From Acidobacteriota bacterium (lineage in GTDB: Bacteria > Acidobacteriota > Aminicenantia > Aminicenantales > Saccharicenantaceae): DNA of 64,000 nt. Of the stretch, positions 43,488-54,512 are shown piece by piece. Within the stretch, counting starts at the first letter, position 1. Each line of letters begins with the position of its first letter. The notes beneath the pieces are model-generated. The model saw nothing but the letters and a program-made list of their open reading frames with translations. It was not told where the DNA came from and made no database searches. Location of the stretch: NCBI GenBank assembly GCA_033549365.1, contig JAWSUF010000006.1, positions 1-64,000 on the forward strand, in the 5' to 3' direction. Position numbers and translations under genes: made by a program.

Positions 43488-43491
<4 letters not shown>
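42025..43491 (-). CDS. M16-family protein lacking the zinc motif (second of a pair)
   Basis: A 488-residue exported protein with signal peptide (AAACLFFILLIGGTDAAGQ). The M16 fold is visible in TLSNGLQLAVVPRPRSSFMHLRL in overlapping segments and the C-terminal half (LGGTTGSRLFLNLRE). The zinc-motif position reads VAALTAALLNRGT, with neither His nor Glu, so it is not a metallopeptidase by itself. It overlaps its upstream partner and FTCD by four bases each. In most such pairs the partner is active; here it is not (see next gene). Confidence 0.82.
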
Positions 43492-46227
<2,736 letters not shown>

Positions 46228-46240
46228 GCCGGGCCGAGGC

Positions 46241-47014
46241 TCAATCCCGCCGGTCCCGGATGGCCTTCAGATAGGCACTGAGCTTTTCCTGGGTTTCCAG
46301 ATCGGTCACCCGCGAGATGATTTTCTCAAAAATCTCACGGGCTTTTTCCCACCGGCGGTTGTTGAAATAAGCTTCCCCGAGGTTCAAGTTGAACATCAGG
46401 TCGTCGGGGACGATTTTGACCGCCTGTTCATATGACGCAATGGCTTCGGAAAGATTGTTCCTTTTTTCGAGAATGAGGCCCTTCAGGTTGTGGGCCAGGG
46501 CAAATCGGGGTTGGATCTGGAGCGCGGACTGGATGTTTTCAAAGGCCTGATCGTATTGTTCCCGCGTAAAATGAAGACGCGCCAGGTTGTAGAAGGGGAG
46601 TTCACGCGATTCATAGGCGGAGTCGAGGATGGCTTTGCGGAATTCCGTCTCGGCTTCGTCGAGGCGGCCCATTTCCTGATAGATCGTGCCGAGATTGTTG
46701 CGGGCCTCCGTAAAACGCGGATTGATTTCCAGGGCTTTCTGGAAATCCTTGATGGATCTCTCGAAATCCCCCTTCATGGAGTTAGCCAGACCCATGGCGT
46801 TCCAGGCAAGATGGAAGCGGGGATTGAGGGCGAGGCACCTGTTCAGAGACTTGACGGCTTCATCCAGATCGTTGTTGTTGAGATGAAACAGGCCGACATT
46901 GTATTGATATTGAGGATCCTTTTGACGCGCCCTCTCGGTTTTCTGGGGAGACGAGGCGCACAGGGCCAGGCTCAGGCAAACGATGGGAATCAAAGCGGTT
47001 CTGAGCGGCATCAT
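46241..47014 (-). CDS. TPR-repeat lipoprotein
   Basis: A 257-residue protein with a lipoprotein-like signal ending CLSLALC and then about six tetratricopeptide repeats (for example QYNVGLFHLNNNDLDEAVKSL, HLAWNAMGLANSMKGDFERS, LMFNLNLGEAYFNNRRWEKA). TPR arrays are protein-binding scaffolds; PilF/NlpI-type outer-membrane lipoproteins look similar, but no specific role can be assigned. AAGGAGG sits just before ATG 47014, so I reject ATG 47029, which overlaps that site. It is the last gene of the asnS-to-TPR run, 11 bases after gpsA. Confidence 0.82.
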   Translation of the reverse strand: MMPLRTALIPIVCLSLALCASSPQKTERARQKDPQYQYNVGLFHLNNNDLDEAVKSLNRCLALNPRFHLAWNAMGLANSMKGDFERSIKDFQKALEINPRFTEARNNLGTIYQEMGRLDEAETEFRKAILDSAYESRELPFYNLARLHFTREQYDQAFENIQSALQIQPRFALAHNLKGLILEKRNNLSEAIASYEQAVKIVPDDLMFNLNLGEAYFNNRRWEKAREIFEKIISRVTDLETQEKLSAYLKAIRDRRD

Positions 47015-47025
47015 GAGTTCCTCCT

Positions 47026-48021
47026 TCATTCATTTTTCAACGAACGCGACATCAAGTCAACAAGGGCCCGGCGGGCGGATTTCCGCCGGTAGAGAACCCG
47101 GTCAACCTGTTCACAGATCGGCATTTCCACTCCGGCTTTTGCGGCCAGTCGTCTTATGGAGCGGGTCGTCCGGACTCCCTCCGCGACCATGGCCATGCCG
47201 GCCAGGATATCGCCGACGGGACGGCCGCGGCCGATTTCCATGCCGACGAACTTGTTGCGGCTGAGGTCTCCGGTGCAGGTCAGGACCAGATCTCCGATCC
47301 CCGCCAGCCCGGCAAAGGTCTCCGGACATCCGCCGAGGGCGACCCCGAGGCGCTTCATTTCCACAATGCCCCGCGTGATGAGCGCGGCCCGGGAATTGTG
47401 TCCGAACTCGAGGCCGTCGCTGATTCCCGCCGCAATGGCGATCACATTTTTCACGGCGCCGGCGATCTCGACGCCGGCGACATCCCGGGACACGTAGACC
47501 CTCAGCCGGATTCCGGAAAGAAGGGCCTGGATCCTCAGGGCTTTTTTCCGGTTTTGACAGGCCAGGACGACCGCAGTCGGATGACCCAAGGCGACTTCCC
47601 GGGCGAAACTCGGACCCGAAAGAACGGCCGTTGCCGGATCGGCATACGGGCCGATCGTTTCGGCCATGATTTCGGTCATGCGTTTCAGGGAACGTTCCTC
47701 GATTCCCTTGGTCAGGCTGATCAGCGTCTGACGGCTCGAAATTCCCGGCACGGCCCGGCGCATGACGCTCCGGCTGAATTGGGCGGGCACGGCAAAGAAG
47801 ACGACATCGCCGAAAGAGGCGGCGTCGGCCGGGTCCCGGGTGAATGACACGTTTTCGGAAAAGCGGAACCCCGGCAGAAATCTTCGGTTTTCCCGCGACG
47901 CCAGAACTTCGCCGAAGACATCCTCTTCTCGGATCCAGAGCCGGACTGGAAGGCCCAGGCCGCCGAGATAACGGGCGAAAGCCGACCCCCAGCTTCCTCC
48001 ACCGATGACTCCGGCTTTCAC
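47026..48021 (-). CDS. gpsA: Glycerol-3-phosphate dehydrogenase [NAD(P)+]
   Basis: A 331-residue enzyme making sn-glycerol 3-phosphate from dihydroxyacetone phosphate for phospholipid synthesis. The dinucleotide motif VIGGGSWGSAFARYL is at the N-terminus, LSGPSFAREVALGHPTAVV in the middle, and the substrate-binding Lys in GAVKNVIAIAAGISDGLEFG. The start is GTG 48021, overlapping the plsY stop as GTGA. Its neighbour plsY uses the product, so the two form a lipid-synthesis module. Confidence 0.95.
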   Translation of the reverse strand: MKAGVIGGGSWGSAFARYLGGLGLPVRLWIREEDVFGEVLASRENRRFLPGFRFSENVSFTRDPADAASFGDVVFFAVPAQFSRSVMRRAVPGISSRQTLISLTKGIEERSLKRMTEIMAETIGPYADPATAVLSGPSFAREVALGHPTAVVLACQNRKKALRIQALLSGIRLRVYVSRDVAGVEIAGAVKNVIAIAAGISDGLEFGHNSRAALITRGIVEMKRLGVALGGCPETFAGLAGIGDLVLTCTGDLSRNKFVGMEIGRGRPVGDILAGMAMVAEGVRTTRSIRRLAAKAGVEMPICEQVDRVLYRRKSARRALVDLMSRSLKNE

Positions 48022-48611
48022 AGCGGTTTCGTCCTTCCCAGACGCCGCTCCTCCCCGCGGAGAAGACGTCCGATATTATCCCGATGTTTGAAAACGACGA
48101 GGATCGCAACGGCGGCTCCGGCGATAATGGTCGCTGAAGCCCCGCCGAGAATCAGATTGACCAGAGGGAACAAGGACACACCGATCATGGATCCCAGGGA
48201 GACAACGCGTGTCGACGCGACGAGGATCAAAAAGGCCAGCAGACACAAGGCTGCGGGACCCAAAGCCAGTGCGGCGAAAACGCCCATGGCCGTGGCCACG
48301 CCTTTGCCGCCGCAAAACCCGATATAGACCGGAAACATGTGTCCGACAACGGCGAAAAGACCCGCCGCCGCCGCCCAAGTCAGGTCTCCCTCGAGACGAA
48401 AAATCAGAAACGGCGGCAAAAAACCTTTCGCGACATCGATCAGCAGAACGGGAACCGCCCAACGCCAGCCTTTCATGCGGAGCATATTCGTGAAACCGGT
48501 GTTTCCGCTGCCCGTTTTGCGGATGTCCTGTTTCTCCGTCCATCGATAGAGAAGATACCCCGTCGGGAAGGCCCCGGCAAGATAAGCGGCGATAAGATAA
48601 AGAATCGTCAT
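48018..48611 (-). CDS. plsY: Glycerol-3-phosphate acyltransferase PlsY
   Basis: A 197-residue inner-membrane enzyme that transfers acyl groups from acyl-phosphate to glycerol-3-phosphate. The three conserved motifs are seen: AGAFPTGYLLYR near the start, GSGNTGFTNMLR, and FCGGKGVATAMGVFAAL. About five to six membrane segments. Four-base overlaps link it to thpR upstream and gpsA downstream. Confidence 0.94.
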   Translation of the reverse strand: MTILYLIAAYLAGAFPTGYLLYRWTEKQDIRKTGSGNTGFTNMLRMKGWRWAVPVLLIDVAKGFLPPFLIFRLEGDLTWAAAAGLFAVVGHMFPVYIGFCGGKGVATAMGVFAALALGPAALCLLAFLILVASTRVVSLGSMIGVSLFPLVNLILGGASATIIAGAAVAILVVFKHRDNIGRLLRGEERRLGRTKPL

Positions 48612-49165
48612 GGCAGACGGACCTCCCTGAGCACCGCATATTGAGCGCCCGACGGGTGGAGACGGCTTTCAAAAAGGGTGACCGTCTCGGCCGTCATGAC
48701 GCCGAATTCGCTGTCCCGGTGCTCTTTCAAGAGCTCGAGAATCCGGCCGAGCCCGGCAGGTTTTCTGACTCGGCCCAGAGTGAGATGGGGATGAAAAGCC
48801 TTGGCTTCGCGAGGGAAACCGGCTTTTTCCAGGGTCGACTCGACATCCTCCTGAAAACGCATCAGAGAGGGCGACGGATCGATTTCCGCCCAGAGGATCC
48901 GGGGCCGGGATGCGCCCGGGGGAAAAACGCCCGTCCCTTTCACGGAAAGAGGAAATGTCCCATGGCGCGAAGCGATCTCTTCCAGGCATCGGCCGGCTGC
49001 GAGGGCCCGGTCGTCCGAAACCTCCCCCAGGAATTTCAGGGTCAGGTGCACGGCATTCGGACGAAGCCAACCGACGCCTTCCCCCCGGCTCCTCAGCCTG
49101 CCGACGAAATCAATAAGAGAGGCCTTGATTTCGCTGTCAATGGCGATGGCAACGAAAGCTCTCAA
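48608..49165 (-). CDS. thpR: RNA 2',3'-cyclic phosphodiesterase (2H family)
   Basis: A 185-residue protein with the two HxTx motifs of the 2H phosphoesterases: HLTLKFLGEV (about residue 42) and HPHLTLGRV (about residue 126). It hydrolyses 2',3'-cyclic phosphates on RNA ends; the natural role is unclear. It starts with TTG at 49165, overlapping the cinA stop as TTGA. The cinA-thpR order is common in bacteria. Confidence 0.92.
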   Translation of the reverse strand: MRAFVAIAIDSEIKASLIDFVGRLRSRGEGVGWLRPNAVHLTLKFLGEVSDDRALAAGRCLEEIASRHGTFPLSVKGTGVFPPGASRPRILWAEIDPSPSLMRFQEDVESTLEKAGFPREAKAFHPHLTLGRVRKPAGLGRILELLKEHRDSEFGVMTAETVTLFESRLHPSGAQYAVLREVRLP

Positions 49166-50457
49166 GCTGTTCGTCCTTGCCCGAGGCTTGTCCGCCGCAG
49201 GATTTTTTGGAGGTGGAGGCGGAGAATGTCCAGAGCTTTTTGGGAGGCCTGGGCCTTGATCTGGTTTCTGTTTCCGGGGAAAACATTTCGGACAACGTCA
49301 ACCTTTCCTTCATCGGCGAGGGCGATGAAAACCAGGCCGACAGGTTTCCGGAGCGTTCCTCCCGAGGGTCCGGCGATGCCGGTGACGGCCAAACCGATAT
49401 CGGCCCCCGATGTCTTTCGGATTCCCTCCGCCATGGCCTCGGCAACCGGCCGGCTGACGGCGCCGTATTTTTCAATGACCGCGCGGGGAACGCCGAGTCT
49501 CCGGATTTTCGAGGTATTGGCGTAGCTGACAACGCTTTCCAGGAAAAACGCCGAACTCCCGGGAACATCCGTCAGCCTGTGGCCGATCAGACCTCCCGTG
49601 CACGATTCAGCACAAGCCAGAGTCAATCCCGATAGACTGAACAGTTGCGCCACGGCACTTTCGAGCCGGATATTGTCCCGGGCATAGACGCAGGATCCGA
49701 GCCGGGATTCGATCATTTCCGTCACTCTGTCCATGGCGGAGACTGCTTCGATGTCGTTATCCCGGGAGGCCATGGACAATTGAATTTCGATGTCGCCGGG
49801 AGCCGCCAGGGTGGTCAGAATCATGTTCGGGGGAACGGCGGGATAGACGTCGCGGAGACGTTCTTCCATGGTCGACTCGCCGAGCCCGGCCGCTTTCAAA
49901 ACCCGGCGGATGAGGCATCCCTGCTTGGCCTCCTCCAAGCGGGGGAGGATATGGTCTTCAAACATCGGGATGAGCTCGCGCGGCGGTCCCGGAAGAAGAG
50001 CGATCATTTTCCGTCCCTGCCGGATCCACTGTCCGGGGGCTGTTCCGTGGGGATTGGGCAGGATTTCAGCACCCTGGAGAAGATAAGCCTGTTTCCGGTT
50101 CGACGGCGGCATGGGAAGCCGGCGCTTCCGAAAACGTGCTTCGATGTTTTTCAGGATTTCCGGACGAAAGATCATTCGACGCTTGAGACAACCGGCCAGC
50201 GTTTCCCGGGTGCGGTCATCCTCCGTTGGACCCAACCCGCCCATGATCAGGATCAGATCGGCCCGCCGGAGAGACGAGCGGATAGCCATCCCGAGATCTT
50301 CCGCTTCGTCGCCGACAACGGTTTTAAAGGACAGGCGCAATCCCCAATCGGCCAACCGGCGGCTGAGATAAAGCGAGTTGGTATCCTGGAAGCGATCCGT
50401 CAGAAGTTCGCTGCCGACGGCGATCACTTCGATCCGGGGCGCTCTCGCTTTTTTCAT
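49162..50457 (-). CDS. cinA: CinA family protein (NMN deamidase / ADP-ribose pyrophosphatase type)
   Basis: A 431-residue two-domain protein. The N-terminal MoCF-like domain (IEVIAVGSELLTDRFQDTNS, LILIMGGLGPTEDDRT) is followed by a linker domain and the C-terminal CinA domain with ACAESCTGGLIGHRLTDVPG, which deamidates nicotinamide mononucleotide for NAD recycling in characterised homologues. ATG 50457 overlaps the pgpA stop as ATGA, so the earlier in-frame start at 50532 is rejected. Confidence 0.93.
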   Translation of the reverse strand: MKKARAPRIEVIAVGSELLTDRFQDTNSLYLSRRLADWGLRLSFKTVVGDEAEDLGMAIRSSLRRADLILIMGGLGPTEDDRTRETLAGCLKRRMIFRPEILKNIEARFRKRRLPMPPSNRKQAYLLQGAEILPNPHGTAPGQWIRQGRKMIALLPGPPRELIPMFEDHILPRLEEAKQGCLIRRVLKAAGLGESTMEERLRDVYPAVPPNMILTTLAAPGDIEIQLSMASRDNDIEAVSAMDRVTEMIESRLGSCVYARDNIRLESAVAQLFSLSGLTLACAESCTGGLIGHRLTDVPGSSAFFLESVVSYANTSKIRRLGVPRAVIEKYGAVSRPVAEAMAEGIRKTSGADIGLAVTGIAGPSGGTLRKPVGLVFIALADEGKVDVVRNVFPGNRNQIKAQASQKALDILRLHLQKILRRTSLGQGRTA

Positions 50458-50903
50458 AACAGACGCAGGGCTCCATGAACACAGAGGGCGGCGAGGATTC
50501 CGGCGGCCATGTCGTCGGCCATAATACCCCAACCCCCGGGAAGAGACTCCAGCTTTCCGATGGGAAACGGCTTGAAAATATCAAGAATCCGGAATAGGAG
50601 AAAAGCCAGGGCGAGGGGAAACCATTCCGAAGGAACCGCCGTCAAAGCGGCCAATTGACCGCAGACCTCGTCGATGACGACAGGGCGGGGGTCGCTCCGG
50701 CCGATGGAACGGGCATAGGCGCCGGCCGAGATGACGCCGACGGCGAAAACCGCAGTGATGATCAGAAGCAGATACGGAACACCAAGGCGGCTGAGGCAGA
50801 CATGATAAAGAAGAACCGTCAGGAGGCTGGCCAGGGTTCCGGGCGCGACGGGAAAACGGCCGATGCCGAAAACCGTCGCCGGAATCGCCCACAAGGTTTT
50901 CAT
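50454..50903 (-). CDS. pgpA: Phosphatidylglycerophosphatase A
   Basis: A 149-residue membrane protein that dephosphorylates phosphatidylglycerophosphate. The family motifs FGIGRFPVAPGTLASL near the N-terminus, VVIDEVCGQLAAL in the middle and PGGWGIMADDMAAG near the C-terminus are clear. About three membrane segments. It overlaps both neighbours by four bases and, with plsY and gpsA, gives the operon a phospholipid theme. Confidence 0.94.
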   Translation of the reverse strand: MKTLWAIPATVFGIGRFPVAPGTLASLLTVLLYHVCLSRLGVPYLLLIITAVFAVGVISAGAYARSIGRSDPRPVVIDEVCGQLAALTAVPSEWFPLALAFLLFRILDIFKPFPIGKLESLPGGWGIMADDMAAGILAALCVHGALRLL

Positions 50904-52225
50904 GATGCCGGCCTTCCGGTGAGATCATAAACATCGGCGGCTTCGATCCGGACATTGACGATGGGGTTTTTCCTGCTTGTGCCGCCTCGTCCCGTCTTGA
51001 TGAAAATGACCCCGTCCACCTCCGGGGCTTGAAAACGGCCTCTTCCGATCGAAAGATCCGGCGCTTCCCGGGAAACACCTTCTACCAGGACGGCTTCCGT
51101 CGAACCGATACGCGCGCGGTTGCGTTCGAAGGAAATTTCCGTCTGGAGCCGCATCAGCGAAGCCCGCCGTCCCGTCTTCGCCGCGGAAGACACCGGATCG
51201 CCCAGGCGGAAAGCCGCGGTTCCGGGTTCCGGAGAATAGGGGAAAACCCCCAGATGATCGAAACGGGCTTCTTTGACAAACATTTTGAGCTTCCGGAACT
51301 CCCGGGATCCCTCCCCAGGATAGCCGACGATGAGGCTCGTCCGCAAGGCCACACCGGGAACCCGGCTGCGGATTTTTTCGATCAGGGCCACGGCTCGGGC
51401 GGCGTCCATCGTCCGGCCCATGCTGCGGACGACGGCCGGATCGGCATGTTGAAACGGGAGATCGAGGTAAGAGCAGATCCGGGGGTCTTTGAACATGTCC
51501 AGGAGCTCATCCGTCACACCTTCGGGATATCCATAAAGGATGCGGATCCAGGCCAATTTCCTGATGGAAAGAAGGGATTTCAACAAACCGGGAAGTTTTC
51601 TCTTTCCGCCGCGATCCATCCCAAAAGATGTCGTATCATGGGAAACCAGGACGATTTCCCTGACGCCGGACGACACAAGATTTTCGGCTTCACGTACGAT
51701 GGAGGCCTCGGTTCGGGACCGGAGGGGCCCCTTGATGATGGGAATGGTGCAGAAACCGCACCGCCGGAGACAGCCTTCGGAGATCTTGAGGTAGGCCCAG
51801 GAGCGAGGTGTCGAGATCAACCGGGGAGTCGTATGATTGTAAAGAAACGCCCTGTCGCACGATCGGAAGGGACGTCCGGCGGCCGCCGCCGCGATTTTGG
51901 CATAATCCCCGACATCCAGCCAGGCGTCGACTTCGGGAAACCGGCGCTTCAAGGCTTCGCCGTCCTTCCGCACATAACACCCGGCGACCACGAGTCGCTT
52001 TCCGGCATCGGCCGCTTTCAGAGCGGCCGCCTTCCGCAGGACGGACAGACTTTCCTCCCGGGCGGGCTGAATGAAACCACAGGTGTTGACGATGATGACG
52101 TCGGCCTCGTCGGGGCTGGGAACCGGATCGTAGCCGGATGTCTTCAGGATTCCCAGCATGACCTCGCTGTCCACGAGATTCTTCGCGCAGCCCAGACTGA
52201 TCAGTGCGGCCGTTTTACGATTCAT
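50900..52225 (-). CDS. rimO: Ribosomal protein S12 (Asp) methylthiotransferase RimO
   Basis: A 441-residue radical-SAM enzyme that adds a methylthio group to an Asp of ribosomal protein S12. The N-terminal MTTase domain has SLGCAKNLVDSEVMLG, NTCGFI and VVAGCYV, supplying three cluster cysteines. The radical-SAM motif is CLRRCGFC within EGCLRRCGFCTIPIIKG. A TRAM-type domain ends the protein. The RimO rather than MiaB assignment rests on SLGCAKNLVDSE and the length. The gap to asnS is 42 bases. Confidence 0.93.
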   Translation of the reverse strand: MNRKTAALISLGCAKNLVDSEVMLGILKTSGYDPVPSPDEADVIIVNTCGFIQPAREESLSVLRKAAALKAADAGKRLVVAGCYVRKDGEALKRRFPEVDAWLDVGDYAKIAAAAAGRPFRSCDRAFLYNHTTPRLISTPRSWAYLKISEGCLRRCGFCTIPIIKGPLRSRTEASIVREAENLVSSGVREIVLVSHDTTSFGMDRGGKRKLPGLLKSLLSIRKLAWIRILYGYPEGVTDELLDMFKDPRICSYLDLPFQHADPAVVRSMGRTMDAARAVALIEKIRSRVPGVALRTSLIVGYPGEGSREFRKLKMFVKEARFDHLGVFPYSPEPGTAAFRLGDPVSSAAKTGRRASLMRLQTEISFERNRARIGSTEAVLVEGVSREAPDLSIGRGRFQAPEVDGVIFIKTGRGGTSRKNPIVNVRIEAADVYDLTGRPAS

Positions 52226-52267
52226 GGTTCCGATCCCGAGGCCAATGAATATCCCGGGACCTCCCTC

Positions 52268-53560
52268 TCAAGGATAAATCCGGTAGAGAAGCCGGGGAAA
52301 GGGAATGGTTTCCCGGATGTGCCGGATACCGCAAAGCCAGGCCACGGTCCTTTCAACCCCCAGACCGAACCCCCCATGGGGAACTGAGCCGTATTTTCTG
52401 AGATCCAGGTACCATTCATAAGCCGCCTGCGGCAGATCGTGTTCCCGGATCCTCTGTTCCAGGAGTTCATGGTCGTGAATGCGTTGCCCTCCGCCGATGA
52501 TTTCGCCGTATCCCTCGGAAGCCAGAAAATCCACGCCCAGCGCCAGTTCGGGCCTCTCGGCATCGGGCTGCATATAAAAGGCCTTGATTTGGGAAGGAAA
52601 GTGGGTGACACAGACGGGGGAGTCGTAGATCTGGGAAATCAGGGTTTCTTCGGGAGCGCCGAAATCGCCGCCCCATTCGATGGCCGAGCCCCGGGCCTGC
52701 AGCATGGGCAGAGCCTCATCGTAGGTGAGACGGGGGAACGGCCGGGCGATTTTCTCCAGAGGGGCGCAGTCGCGTTCCAGAGTCTCGAGATCGCCGCGTC
52801 TTTTTTCGAGAACACGTTTGAGAATGAACATCACGAGATCTTCGCCGAGAGTGATGACATCCTGAAGTGTCGCAAAGGCGACCTCGGGTTCGACCATCCA
52901 GAATTCGATGAGATGGCGGCGCGTCTTGGATTTTTCGGCCCGGAAGGTGGGGCCGAAACAGTAGACCTTGCCGAAGGCCATGGCCGTCGCCTCGTTGTAG
53001 AGCTGTCCGCTCTGACTGAGGTAAGCCTTCTGGTCGAAGTACTGGGTTTCAAAGAGGGTGGTCGTCCCCTCACAGGCGCTGGGCGTCAGGATGGGAGTGT
53101 CCATCAACCGGAAACCGCGGCCGTCGAAAAAGTCCCGGATGGCCCGGATGACCTCGGTTCGGACCTGAAGAACGGCATGCTGTTTCTGGGACCTGAGCCA
53201 GAGGTGGCGGTGTTCCATCAGAAACGGCGTGCTGTGTTCCTTGGGAGTGATGGGATAATCCTTGGCGACCTGAAGAATCTCGATCTCCTCAAGGGCGATT
53301 TCATATCCCCCCGGTGCACGCGATTCGGCCCGGACGCGGCCCCGGGCGATGAGCGAGGATTCCTGAGTCAGGGTGTCGAAGGCGGCGAAGAGAGGGTGAT
53401 CTTTCTCCCGCCCGAAAACCGTAGCCTGGACGATTCCGGTTCCGTCCCGGATGACCAGAAAGCGGACCTTGCCGCTCGACCGTTTGTTGTAGAGCCAGCC
53501 CCGGATTTCGACGTCCTGGTCGACCGCCCCGGCCAAATCCTCGATATAAACCCACTTCAT
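52268..53560 (-). CDS. asnS: Asparaginyl-tRNA synthetase
   Basis: A 430-residue class IIb synthetase. The N-terminal OB anticodon-binding domain ([20 protein letters not shown] in overlapping segments) leads into the catalytic domain with motif 2 ([21 protein letters not shown] in overlapping segments) and motif 3 ([16 protein letters not shown]). [16 protein letters not shown] is typical of AsnRS/archaeal-type AspRS; the whole fits AsnRS best. ATG 53560 lies nine bases after a perfect TATAAT on this strand, with no Shine-Dalgarno sequence, suggesting a near-leaderless message. First gene of an eight-gene run. Confidence 0.92.
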   Translation of the reverse strand: MKWVYIEDLAGAVDQDVEIRGWLYNKRSSGKVRFLVIRDGTGIVQATVFGREKDHPLFAAFDTLTQESSLIARGRVRAESRAPGGYEIALEEIEILQVAKDYPITPKEHSTPFLMEHRHLWLRSQKQHAVLQVRTEVIRAIRDFFDGRGFRLMDTPILTPSACEGTTTLFETQYFDQKAYLSQSGQLYNEATAMAFGKVYCFGPTFRAEKSKTRRHLIEFWMVEPEVAFATLQDVITLGEDLVMFILKRVLEKRRGDLETLERDCAPLEKIARPFPRLTYDEALPMLQARGSAIEWGGDFGAPEETLISQIYDSPVCVTHFPSQIKAFYMQPDAERPELALGVDFLASEGYGEIIGGGQRIHDHELLEQRIREHDLPQAAYEWYLDLRKYGSVPHGGFGLGVERTVAWLCGIRHIRETIPFPRLLYRIYP

Positions 53561-53569
53561 GATTTTCAG

Positions 53570-53598
53570 ATTATACGGTAAGCTCAACCCGCACACAA
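53570..53598 (-). promoter_or_regulatory. Promoter of the asnS operon
   Basis: Minus strand: TTGTGT (53593-53598), 17 bp, TATAAT (53570-53575). Transcription should start within a few bases of the asnS ATG. Confidence 0.6.
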
Positions 53599-53618
53599 CC
53601 CCAAATCCGGAACTGTGC

Positions 53619-53664
53619 GGAAAAAACGCAGGCTCTTGCTTCTTTTCCTTAGTGCGTTTTTTCC
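53619..53664. repeat. 12-bp perfect inverted repeat
   Basis: GGAAAAAACGCA (53619-53630) and TGCGTTTTTTCC (53653-53664) are exact reverse complements, 22 bases apart. Each arm ends in a run of six T on one strand, so a bidirectional terminator is possible, but the GC part of the stem is only four or five pairs. A protein site or an end of a small mobile repeat is also possible. Confidence 0.5.
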
Positions 53665-53894
53665 CTTTCAGGCGGGCCGATATCACCACATCGATTTCGT
53701 CGCGGCCTGCTCGACGTAGCTCAACTACGCCTGCGCAGTCCGCTCCTCATCGCTGCGGCAATCCCGTCCCGCGCACAGCCCCGGAGCCGGGGTCGTACGT
53801 GAAAAAAACGTTTTCACCCTACGGGCGAGTCGATCTCACCATTCCGACGAAGCGCCGCTTGAGTTTTTGAAGGGGATGGATTAAGGTGAAATCC
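53665..53894. other. Non-coding region rich in short inverted repeats
   Basis: No gene recognised. Besides the 12-bp repeat just before it, there are CGTAG-CTCAA-CTACG (53715-53729), CCCCGG-AG-CCGGGG (53779-53792) and GTGAAAA-AAACG-TTTTCAC (about 53799-53817). The density of small palindromes suggests a repetitive extragenic element or a structured RNA. The plus strand leads to the DUF4416 gene. Confidence 0.4.
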
Positions 53895-54437
53895 ATGGCC
53901 GTTCCCCAACCGTTTCAGCCGGTTTTGCTCATCTGCGGAATCATCTCGGGGGATGATGTTCTTTTCCGGAGGGCGGAAGACGGGCTCGTCGAGTCCTTCG
54001 ACGCCGTCGACCTGACCGGCCCGGCGATCCCGTTTGATCTCACCGAATACTATGCCGAAGAAATGGGAACCGGGTTGCGACGGAAATTCCTTTCCTTCGA
54101 TAGACTGATCGCGCCCCAGGATTTGAGCGGGATCAAGATCAGAACAAACGCTCTGGAGGAAGCTCTGAGGGATAATAGCGGGGGATCCCGCCGTCCGGTC
54201 AACATCGATCCCGGATATCTCACATCCGCGGCCTTGATCATGGCCACGGCCAAGAATTTCGCCCACCGCATCCCTCTCGACAAGGGCATTTATGCCCACC
54301 TCGAATTCCTTTTCGGAAAACACGGCATCCGGACGCTGGACTGGACCTATCCGGATTTCCGCCGGCCCGACCACCACGCGTTCTTCCAGGAAGCGAGGAA
54401 GCGCTACCTGAACCGGATTCGCGCTCCGGAACTTTAG
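53895..54437 (+). CDS. DUF4416 family protein
   Basis: A 180-residue protein of unknown function. Recognisable family features are PVLLICGIISGDDVLF near the start, the central FDLTEYYAEEMG, RRPVNIDPGYLTSAALIMAT and the C-terminal RTLDWTYPDFRRPDHHAFF. No motif reveals an activity; conserved charged residues (Glu/Asp/His) could bind metal. ATG 53895 follows AAGGTG by six bases; GTG 53886 is an alternative. It stands alone between two minus-strand units. Confidence 0.82.
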   Translation: MAVPQPFQPVLLICGIISGDDVLFRRAEDGLVESFDAVDLTGPAIPFDLTEYYAEEMGTGLRRKFLSFDRLIAPQDLSGIKIRTNALEEALRDNSGGSRRPVNIDPGYLTSAALIMATAKNFAHRIPLDKGIYAHLEFLFGKHGIRTLDWTYPDFRRPDHHAFFQEARKRYLNRIRAPEL

Positions 54438-54512
54438 AGGCGAGTTTCGCCGGGAGCTCAGGACTCCGAGCGGAACTCTGCACGTGTCTATTCGCGGAAA
54501 TCCAGACGCGGA

